A program made the translations under genes and the position numbers. From assembly GCA_034112445.1 (NCBI GenBank), contig JAWUVI010000008.1, positions 1-64,000 on the forward strand: 64,000 nucleotides of DNA, read 5' to 3'. Each line of letters begins with the position of its first letter. Within the stretch, counting starts at the first letter, position 1. The notes beneath the pieces were generated by a model that saw only the letters and a program-made list of their open reading frames with translations, was not told where the DNA came from and made no database searches. Source of the DNA: Pelagadaptatus sp034112445 (GTDB taxonomy: Bacteria > Pseudomonadota > Gammaproteobacteria > Pseudomonadales > Cellvibrionaceae). Of the stretch, positions 51,616 through 61,100 are shown piece after piece.

Positions 51616-51796
51616 GAGAATTCTCTCGGTTAAGTGTTTAAAAAATACTTTGTAAAACTTCTATTTAACCTCATCACGAACACAACGAAGCAATCTTTCA
51701 ATTACTGCGTCACCTTTTCAGGCAACTCGTCATGACATTAAAAGTAGAAACTTTCAAAGCGCCATAATAAAGTCATCTAGGCAGCTAAAAGCCCGA

Positions 51797-52336
51797 TCAC
51801 TTATTCTTTTTGGGAGCAATAGTCATTAACAGCTGCCGACCTTCCATTTTCGGATACTGTTCAACTGTGCCGTACTCTGCAAGATCCACTTCGATGCGTT
51901 TCATCATCTCCATACCTAACTCTTGATGAGCCATTTCACGTCCACGATAACGTAATGTCACCTTGGCTTTGTCCCCATCTTCCAGAAAACGTATAAGATT
52001 GCGAAGCTTGATCTTATAGTCTCCGATATCCGTCCCTGGTCGAAATTTAATTTCTTTAATTTGCTGCTGCTTTTGTTTCTTTTTAGCAGCGGCTTTAGTC
52101 TTCTTAAGCTCAAACAAATGCTTACCATAATCCATAATTTTACAGACTACTGGCGTTGAATCGGGAACAATTTCTACCAGATCAAGCGATAATTTTTGCG
52201 CTTGTTCCATTGCTTCTGCGATGGCCACAACACCTACTTGCTCTCCATCGGCTCCGATCAAGCGGACTTCCGCGGCTTCAATTTGATCGTTAATCGCCGC
52301 TTTTTTGGAACGTCCTTTCGTATTTTCTTTATTAAT
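51797..52336 (-). CDS. infC: Translation initiation factor IF-3, AUU start
   Basis: The frame extends upstream of the first conventional start codon (TTG 52261) to an ATT at 52336 preceded by AGGAGATAACAACC, a near-perfect ribosome site. From there it encodes 179 residues including the conserved AINDQIEAAEVRLIGADGEQVGVV segment that the shorter frame would lose. IF3 has an N-domain (to about 80), a Lys-rich linker helix (KKTKAAAKKKQKQQQIKEIKFRPG) and the C-domain (DIGDYKIKLRNLIRFLEDGDKAKVTLRYRGREMAH). The AUU start is the known basis of IF3 autocontrol, since IF3 rejects non-standard start codons. Confidence 0.97.
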   Translation of the reverse strand: MNKENTKGRSKKAAINDQIEAAEVRLIGADGEQVGVVAIAEAMEQAQKLSLDLVEIVPDSTPVVCKIMDYGKHLFELKKTKAAAKKKQKQQQIKEIKFRPGTDIGDYKIKLRNLIRFLEDGDKAKVTLRYRGREMAHQELGMEMMKRIEVDLAEYGTVEQYPKMEGRQLLMTIAPKKNK

Positions 52337-52492
52337 GGTTGTTATCTCCTAGCTTTATCCCCGCCTCTTGGCTCAAGGGATTTTAAATTGGTTGATAGGT
52401 TAATCAACCAACACCGTCACTACAAAAACTCTGTCTATATATCCTGATATATATTGGCGTATAAATACCTCAATACACATCTCACTATAAAT

Positions 52493-52578
52493 AGTTCCAC
52501 TACTTTAAGTAGTTTTACTGTTCAAAATAGTTTTACTGTTCAAAATAGCTTCACTACTCAAAATAGTTTTACTGCCCT
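52493..52578. repeat. 18-bp tandem repeat between thrS and infC
   Basis: Units start at 52493, 52511, 52529, 52547 and 52565. The two central units are identical (AGTTTTACTGTTCAAAAT) and the outer ones degenerate. The fifth unit contains the thrS stop codon and last codon, so the array begins in the coding end and extends into the intergenic leader of infC. Confidence 0.86.
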
Positions 52579-54515
52579 GCCGACTCGATTTCTGACAAAT
52601 TAATCCGACCTCGGCGCTGTACATCGGCAGCCAAATGATTGGAAAATTCATCTAAAGTCATGGATCCTAGGTCTTCACCACCTCGGGTACGGACGTTAAC
52701 AGTCTCACTTTCAACTTCTTTATCACCCACGATGAGCAAATAAGGAATCTTCTGAATTGTGTGCTCGCGGATTTTAAAGCCGATCTTCTCATTTCTCAAG
52801 TCTGAAATGGCTCTAAAGCGCCTATATTTCAAGGTTTCTTCAACTCTTTTCGCATATTCCGCCTGTTTGTCGGTAATATTAATAACAATGGCTTGCTCAG
52901 GAGCCAACCAAGCAGGAAAAGAGCCCTCGTAATTTTCAATCAAAATACCAATAAAACGCTCAAATGAACCCAAAATTGCACGATGTAACATCACCGGAGT
53001 TTGGCGACTGCCGTCTTCAGCAACATACTGAGCGTCTAAACGACCCGGCATTGAAAAATCTACCTGGATTGTTCCACACTGCCATACTCGACCAAGGCAA
53101 TCTTTTAATGAGAATTCAATTTTAGGGCCGTAAAAAGCACCTTCACCCGGCAAATATTCAAAGGCTAGACCTTTAGCATCTAGAGCATCAGCCAAAGCTT
53201 GTTCCGCCTTATCCCAATCTTCATCACTGCCAACTCGCTCTTCTGGACGAGTAGACAAACGAATGATGACATCATTAAAACCAAAGTCAGCGTAAACGCT
53301 ATAAAGAAGATCCGTAAATACAGACACCTCGTCTTGGATCATACTTTCTGAACAAAAAATATGCGCATCATCTTGAGTGAAACCACGAACGCGCATCAAT
53401 CCCTGTAATGTGCCAGAAGCTTCATTGCGATGACAGCTACCAAACTCAGCCAAACGCAACGGTAAATCTCGGTAACTTTTTAAGCCTTGATTAAACACTT
53501 GAACATGACATGGGCAGTTCATTGGTTTTACCGCATAATCACGGTGCTCAGAATGAACCGTAAACATGTTCTCCCGAAACTTATCCCAGTGACCTGAACG
53601 TTCCCAAAGAGTACGATCTACGATCAACGGCGTTTTGATTTCTTGGTAGCCATTATCACGCTGAATGCGGCGCATGTATTCTTCAACCGTGGCATAAATA
53701 GTCCAACCTTTCGGATGCCAAAACACCATACCGGGCGCTTCTTCTTGCAGGTGAAAATAATTAAACTTTTTCCCTAATTTGCGATGATCGCGTTTCGTTG
53801 CTTCTTCTAAAAAATTTAAATGGGCTTTTAGCTTTTTCTTATCAGCAAAGGCCGTTCCGTAAACACGCTGCAGCATTTTATTATCTGAGTCACCACGCCA
53901 ATAAGCGCCGTTGATCGTCATCAATTTGAAATGCTGACAAAACTTCATGTTAGGTACATGCGGGCCACGGCACATATCCACGTACTCTTCGTGGTAATAC
54001 AAGCCTGGCTGAGAATCTTTTGGGACGTTCTGATCTAAAATTTCAGTTTTATAAATTTCACCACGCTCAGCAAAAATATCGCGAGCTTCTTGCCAAGACA
54101 CATTCTTTTTTACAACATCATAATTCGTCTTGGCCAATTCCAACATACGCTTTTCAAGCGCTGCCATATCATCATCTGTTAGCTTGTGATCAAGATCGAC
54201 ATCGTAGTAAAAACCATTTTCGATGGTTGGCCCAATCGCCATTTTCACATCTGGCCACAATTGTTTAATGGCATGGCCCAATAAATGCGCACACGAATGA
54301 CGCAAAATCTCTAATCCATCGTCATCTTTAGCTGTGAAAATAGTAACTTCGGCATTTTCAGAAATCAGATCATGGGCATCAACCCGTTCACCATTAACAC
54401 GACCAGCAATGGTCGCCTTAGCTAAACCGGGACCTATATCAGAGGCAATATCAAAAACAGAAACAGGATGATCGAACTCGCGTGTGGAGCCATCGGGAAG
54501 AGTAATAACGGGCAT
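52569..54515 (-). CDS. thrS: Threonyl-tRNA synthetase
   Basis: This 648-residue class II synthetase includes an N-terminal TGS domain (about 1-62), the editing domain with HSCAHLLGHAIKQLWP and the late C-x-x-x-H pair (YVDMCRGPHVPNMK), and the catalytic core with zinc ligands in PMNCPCHVQVF and in the RAILGSFERFIGILIE motif 3. The C-terminal anticodon domain ends VQRRGRINLSEIESAGQ. It is the promoter-proximal gene of the thrS-infC-rpmI-rplT-pheS-pheT-ihfA-merR string. Its last codons lie in a tandem repeat. Confidence 0.98.
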   Translation of the reverse strand: MPVITLPDGSTREFDHPVSVFDIASDIGPGLAKATIAGRVNGERVDAHDLISENAEVTIFTAKDDDGLEILRHSCAHLLGHAIKQLWPDVKMAIGPTIENGFYYDVDLDHKLTDDDMAALEKRMLELAKTNYDVVKKNVSWQEARDIFAERGEIYKTEILDQNVPKDSQPGLYYHEEYVDMCRGPHVPNMKFCQHFKLMTINGAYWRGDSDNKMLQRVYGTAFADKKKLKAHLNFLEEATKRDHRKLGKKFNYFHLQEEAPGMVFWHPKGWTIYATVEEYMRRIQRDNGYQEIKTPLIVDRTLWERSGHWDKFRENMFTVHSEHRDYAVKPMNCPCHVQVFNQGLKSYRDLPLRLAEFGSCHRNEASGTLQGLMRVRGFTQDDAHIFCSESMIQDEVSVFTDLLYSVYADFGFNDVIIRLSTRPEERVGSDEDWDKAEQALADALDAKGLAFEYLPGEGAFYGPKIEFSLKDCLGRVWQCGTIQVDFSMPGRLDAQYVAEDGSRQTPVMLHRAILGSFERFIGILIENYEGSFPAWLAPEQAIVINITDKQAEYAKRVEETLKYRRFRAISDLRNEKIGFKIREHTIQKIPYLLIVGDKEVESETVNVRTRGGEDLGSMTLDEFSNHLAADVQRRGRINLSEIESAGQ

Positions 54516-54650
54516 GGTGAATCCTATGCTTCAGTGGTCACCCCTACAATGGGCAACATGATGTGTGTGAAATAGAGCTAGAAAAATTAAAGCGGAATTA
54601 TGGGGGAGAGAGACAACTCAAGCAAGCAAAAGCCTTACTAAATCAATACA

Positions 54651-55118
54651 TTATGAGTCGCAAGGGACAACAACCTCAGGATTAAATCGAAGTGCGTTGG
54701 GGTCTAAGGTATATTCTAACGTCCATTTTTTTCTTGGGTGGTATGGTGCGTGAACTGGGACATCGGCAACTGTGCCGGCAAACTGCCCATCAAGGATTTC
54801 AACTTGGACCCGAAGAAAGTGACCGGCTGACCCGTTAGCTGCCTGAAAGAAACGGTATAACTGTACACGCGAGCCAGCCCCAACAACTCCTAGCTTTTCA
54901 ACATCTGCACCAAAGCTCCTTATATTTTCATCAGCAATAACTCTACTTCCAGCATACATACCAATCTCATTAGAATTTCTAGAAAATAACACCAACTCTC
55001 GAACCAACCTTTTACACTCTCCTTTACGCTCACTATGCACAACTTCCGGCATAGAAATACAACCCCCACACAACACAACAAATGACAAAAAAGCTAATTT
55101 ACTCCCCTTGAAATTCAT
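54651..55118 (-). CDS. Lipoprotein overlapping the haemagglutinin gene; candidate immunity protein
   Basis: The product has 155 residues from ATG 55118, which follows AAAAGGGTGTGGG; a longer frame to 55151 would put residues before the signal. The signal ends in a lipobox (VLCGGC). The mature part is compact and beta-rich: GAGSRVQLYRFF, HFLRVQVEILDGQFAGTVADVPVHAPYHPRKKWTLEYTLD, and ends with VVVPCDS. I know no named family, though the GxFAG...APYHP pattern looks like a conserved bacterial lipoprotein. The gene overlaps the end of the 2235-codon exoprotein gene by 20 bases, so the two are co-translated. A membrane-anchored periplasmic protein in that position fits an immunity protein against a lipid-attacking toxin; this role is inference. 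Confidence 0.72.
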   Translation of the reverse strand: MNFKGSKLAFLSFVVLCGGCISMPEVVHSERKGECKRLVRELVLFSRNSNEIGMYAGSRVIADENIRSFGADVEKLGVVGAGSRVQLYRFFQAANGSAGHFLRVQVEILDGQFAGTVADVPVHAPYHPRKKWTLEYTLDPNALRFNPEVVVPCDS

Positions 55119-58100
55119 CCCACACCCTTTTGTACTCTGGAACGGCTTCATATCGATGATTTAAGTTTAAGATATCCCAACTACTCGGACTATCCACGCT
55201 ATTTTTGCCTGCCCTCAAAGCATTGATTATATTACCACCACAAATACCATCCCTTTCTCCACACAAGCTCACAGAACCCGCAACAGGGTAATCAAACAAA
55301 GGTAACGATAAAGTAATTGCATCGCTGATCAACCCCTGACGCAATAAATTATTCACTCGCCATGCCCCTAAACTATGTCCAATCATCGAGCCTGAATAGT
55401 CATCGTCCACAACCTCTTGAGAAATAGCATCTAAGTACGCCTGAGCATTTAATACAGTATCATTTAAATCCCAAAAAACACCAAAACTTGATCCATAGTT
55501 TTTTAACAATCCACTTTCGTCTCTTGACAAAAAACCTTCTAACGATTTTTTGTTTTTATCATAAGTAGTCCCCGCTACCTCCCTCCCAACAAACGAATTA
55601 ACCATCAAAATCAAATTCAACTCTTCCGACGTCAATCCCATTTTTTCAGCCTGCCGAGATATTTCTTCTCTTGCAACATACTGAATGGTTTCCCCAATAC
55701 CATTCTGAAAAACACTGGCTATATCTCCCCCAAAATTATTAGACGTAAAAGCCAATAGTTTACCCACTTCAGGATCTACTGCTGATGCCGCCATCAAAGC
55801 AATATCGCTAGTGGTGTATTGTGTTTTTACCGGTCCAGTTAGACCAAATCCTGCGCTTGTTGCAGCCATAGCAATAGACTTGACGGTTTCACTTGATCCC
55901 AAATCATCAAAGACAGCACCAATATCGCCTTTGTTGTTAGCAAAACTTATGGTGGCCTGCGAAGCTAACGACGCCACAGCGGCATTAGACGCGGCAATAC
56001 CAGCCGTTGATGATGCACCAGTTAATGCTGCACCTGCGCCGGCTGTTCCAGCTCCTGCTGTTAATACGGTTACAACAATAACAATGGCTAAAGAAGCAAT
56101 CTCTGTGAGCCCCTCTGACTCATAATCCCACTGCTCATGCGCTTCAGCAATCTTTTGCCAATCAACATCACCTCGATCTTGCAACTCAGACATCCATAGT
56201 AGGTCTGGGTTTTCTTGGCTTAATTTGCTGAGTGCTTGCTTGAGGTTTTGACCTTGCTCACCCTCACGGTACTGAACCAGAATGCCTTGTTTGGCGGTGA
56301 TACTGATGTCGCCTTCGGCGCTTATCTCAGTGTGTTTTACGGTTTCATCAACAGCCCCTTCACCCTCTTGATACTGCCATACGGTGGTGGAACCTTCGCC
56401 TTCTTCGCTGTAGTTTTCAGTGTCGGTTGCCGTTAAAAAGTTAATCGCTCCGTCTTCACTTTTTATTGTTGTATCACCACCGCTTACAAACAGTGCGGCC
56501 TCAAGAGTGAGATCGTCTTTGGCGTTAAGGATGAGATCATTTCCGGCGGTTAGGGTGCTACTACGATGAGTAACTTGAGACGCTTCAGTTTTGAGTTCAC
56601 TTTCACTGTACGAAGCTGAACCATGAGTTTCTAGTAAAGTGCCATAGCCCCAACTGGTATCATCTTCTTCGTGGCTTTCTTGATGTGACTCAGTGGCACT
56701 GAGTATTTGAATACGCTCTTGAGCTTCTAAGTTTAAATTATTACCCGCCTCTAAATCTGATCCAACGATAGCAATATCCTGCGCAGCATCAACATGTAAA
56801 TCGTTACCGGCTGTTATATCGCTGGCCACATTGGTTTTATCGTTGATGTCATCTTTTTCTAGGTGTTTTTCATAACCACCCGCACTGAGGCTTATACCAC
56901 CCTCTTCTTCATAATGAGTATAACGAGACTCGTCAGTACCACTAACGATATTGACGCTCTTACCAGCTTCTATCTCAACATCGTTTGCGGCTTCTACACC
57001 ACTGGCAACAATGTTGATATTGCCGCCCGAAGTTAAGACCGTATCACCTGCACTTTTACTGTTGGAACCGACATTACGCTGTTCGTATTTTTGGGTACTC
57101 GATGAACTGTTTTTCAGCCCCCCAAAACTAGACTTAGATTCATGATGACTGTAATCATAAATTTCTTGCGCGGATACAATGCTTACTTCATCACCGGCAT
57201 AAAAACTGATATCACCACCTGCATTTAAGCTGCTGCCTTTAACCAGCACATCATTGTTTAATGCCGCAACACTCAAATCACCCTGAGCCGATAATTCGCT
57301 GGCTACATTGGTGGTTTGATAAAGCTCGGTAGTTTCAGATTTACGGCTTCCAAACGAGCCTTTTCTATCGTCGTGCACATACACATAATGCTCATCGGTA
57401 ACCGAGGCGATATCGACTTTGCCTCCCGCAACTATGTCTAAATTACCTTTGGAACTTACTTGGCTGCCGTGAATACCTATATCGTTATTAGCGTATAAAC
57501 CTAAATCATCTTCTGTACTGACCTGAGAGCCGGAGTGACGGGTATCGTCGCGAACATTATTATTGTTGTCCGCTCGGCGTTCACGATCCGCCACCGATTC
57601 GATTTTCATATCGCCACCAGCTTGCAATAAGCCATCGCCACCAGAAGTTAATGTAGAGGCTTGATTAATGATGTCTTGCCCAGCTTGCAGGGTTAAATCT
57701 TCGCTGGCGCTGATGGTGCTGGATGCACTCACATTGGTGGTAATAAAATCGCCATCGCGTTTACTGGTTTGCTCCACATCACGCTTATTGGTGATGTTAT
57801 TGCCAGCCAATAGCGTGACATTGCGACCCTCAATGACACTGCCGCCGGAGTTTTCAATTGAAGCTCCGGAACTAAGAACAATGTCTCGACCAGTGATGCT
57901 TGAATGGCTTTGATTGTTGATATCCCCTCCAGCAAGAATAGTGGTATCCAATCCCGATATGGTTGAGCCTTGAATGTTGTTGATATCATCATTGGCCACA
58001 ACAAACAGGTCTTGCCCAACAGCAAGGGTTGATTGTTGCTGGCTTACCGATACTTTCCGATCAACCGTTTCAATATCTTCTGGCGTGTATTGATCTAAGG

Positions 58101-61100
58101 ATAATTTTGCCACCGGCGCGGAGACAGCAGCTTGATGTTGAGTAGATCCTACGGCAATACCCATTGGTGTAAGCTGATTTGGTAACGTTCTTTTAATTAA
58201 GGCGCGCTTAGTGGTCGTGGCTACATCATCACGATTTTTCAAATTAAGCGTACCGCCCAAATTCATATCCGCAGCACCCGCAACGGTGACACGAGAGGTA
58301 ACTAGGGATACATCACGACCGGTTTTCAGTGACGTATTACCACCGATATTCAAGTGCGATTCTTGCTGCCGAACGGTTTCTGTTGTGGTTGAGATAAACT
58401 TTTCTTCAATTAACTTGCTATCACTAGTCCTCACCCTATTAGTAAGTTTACCCCCTTCCGTAACGGCATCTTCTGGCTCATACCTCTCTTTAGTTACCTT
58501 GGTAGTTTTGTTCTCAACCGCTAAGACATTGACATCACGACCGACATCGATATCGGCAGAACCATCAATACTAACGTTAGCGCCTTTTAGAGTGAGATCA
58601 CGCCCTGTAGTAATTTGAACGTCACCACCGACAAACACTGAAGCATTGTTACGTCGCTCGGTTTTGGTATTGGTGTGATACACACCATTTTTCTGATCTT
58701 GATCGTAGCTAGATTGATAATCCGACTCAGCCTGAGTAGACACAATATTGAAGTCGCGACCGGCACTAAATTCAGCACTTCCATCCGAGATAACAGCCGA
58801 TCCCAACACCTGTATATCCCGAACCGCGTTGAGAGACAAACTATTACCGGCAATAATATCTCCCTTCTCTTTATTAATAATATCGCCTTGCTGAGCTGAC
58901 AAAGACACCTCATTACCAGCTATCCAACCACCTTGGTTGATGATGTCGATTTTGGCATTGAGTGAGAGCTTCTCAAAAGCGTCTATCTCACCATGATTGG
59001 TGATGCGTCCGTCACTGTTGAGCTGGATATTTTTAGCCACCAGAGAACTGCCTTCAATCCCCATATTGTTGTCGCCCGCCAGATACAGCACCGGCACCAA
59101 TACCGTTTCACCATTAACTACCTTCTCTTCCAACCAAACAATGTCATGCACTAGGGCATTCACTTGATCAGCGGTTAGCGCAACACCCAATGAGAGTTGT
59201 AAACTTTGTTGCTGGGCAGCGGCACTGTCCATTAGGTAACGCAGCTGCTGAGTATCTGATGTGAACACGTCGTGTAAAAAACGGTTGCCGGTAGTTTGGG
59301 TGATCGCCTTACGAATTAGACGGTTTTCATAAAAGCCATCACCTAAACGTTTGGTTTCTTGATCGGGGTCTAAACCAAGCAAATCTAATAAATAATCACT
59401 GCCAATGGTGTTAACGTAACGCGCCACTGAAGCATTGGTTGAGATTAAAGTATTCATGTTACCGGTAGCGGGGTCAGTGTAGTCATATGAATAGCTAAAC
59501 AGACTGCCTGTTGGTTCTGTTATGTCCACTTCAACTCGGACATAATCAGAACCTTCGGGTAAATCCAACCAAGCACTAAACGGATCGGCTATTACGAGGT
59601 TTAAATCAGTAACGATTTCCGGTTCAGCTGAGCCACCTTCTGGAGATTGAGGTAGTACGACATCGGGGATAATTAAGTCATCGTAATACCCAACATCTTC
59701 ATAGCCATTACTGATAGAGGTTGTGGCATTAATGGTGAGATCATTACCGGCCAGAATGTAACCTTCATAAAAAACATAGGCCACCTGAAAATCACCATTA
59801 AAGACCTCATACTCCCATACATCTTCCAGCCAAGACTCATTCTCTAGGCTCCAATCACCTCGGCCGGGCATAGTCACCACACGTGTAATGTTGGTAAAAA
59901 AACCAACATTAGCCGTAATATTATTGGCCGTATTAATGAAGCCGCCTTCGTTGCGAAACGAACCGGCGGTAACGTTTAAATCATTCCCCACATAAACTTC
60001 GGGTTCACGGGTGCTGGGTAGAAACACATCCACCAAATTTTGATAAGCGCCCTCAATAGCTTGCGACGGATTACTCCAATCAGACGGATCATCCCAGTCT
60101 TGATAGACGTAGGTTATTGCCTCAGCCGCCAACCAAGCATCCTCCCAGGTTGTGTCATTCGGCATACCATACCAATCAGCTGGACTTATAGTCCATCCAC
60201 AGACGCTATCGCCCCGACTGCACTCTACCGAGTTATCGATCACATCAATACCATCACGACGGTTAATGAAGTTTTGGGCATGCACGGTTAAATCATTAAA
60301 GCTCTCCAAGGTAGCGGATACATTAAGTACATCTTGTGCAGCACTGCCTAAGCTATCACCAGCAATAACAATATCTTCTAGCCCAAAAATATCACTGCGT
60401 CGGTTGAGAATATTTTGACCATATAAATTCATATCACCCACCGAAAACAAAACACCGCCAGTTTCAGGGGTTACGCTGTTGTAGTTTTCAATGGCATCAA
60501 GCGCTGTCAGCGTCAATGTGTCGCCACCACCCAAAACCCCTCTATTGAAAATATTGTCAGCATTAATAGACAGTGCACCGTCTGACGTAAATTCACCGCT
60601 GCTAATAAAATCTTCAATCAGCTGTACGTCAAGCGTGCCAAAGCTCTGAATTTGCGCGTCAATCGCATTGATTAAATTGCTGGAAGTCACCTCTAAACCG
60701 TTTTCAGCAATCGTCAAACCGTTATTCGTTATCGTACCTGAGGCAACTACCGAGGTGTTATTAGCAGAATAAGACGTGCCATTTAAGGTAATGTCAGCAG
60801 AGTCACTTTCAAGAATGAGATCATGGCCAGCAATGGTCTTATTGATAACCAAAGAGCCGTCAGCACGAAGTATCATATCTCCAGTACTGGACGCCATTTC
60901 TCCCAGCATATTAACGCCAACACCAGCCTCGGTTCCGACCATAAAAATTTGATTAGCGTACATCCCTCCCAGCGCCGCGACATCCAAAGCAAAATTGGGT
61001 TGACCAGTGCCACCTGCATTGGACGTGATGTTGAGATCGGAATAATCAATGTCATTGCGACCGGCAATCAAATTTAAGTCTTTAGCGTAAACTTGCGTAT

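Noticed and set aside
52493..52578. Short regular repeats considered as CRISPR arrays (here and at 35321-35420, 15851-15919)
   Set aside because: The units are directly head to tail with no unique spacers, are only 17-20 bp long, and no cas genes are present.
55811..61077. Many plus-strand open frames of 60-135 codons across the haemagglutinin gene
   Set aside because: They are antisense shadows of a repetitive, Ser/Thr/Asp-rich reading frame; none has a ribosome site or a recognisable domain.
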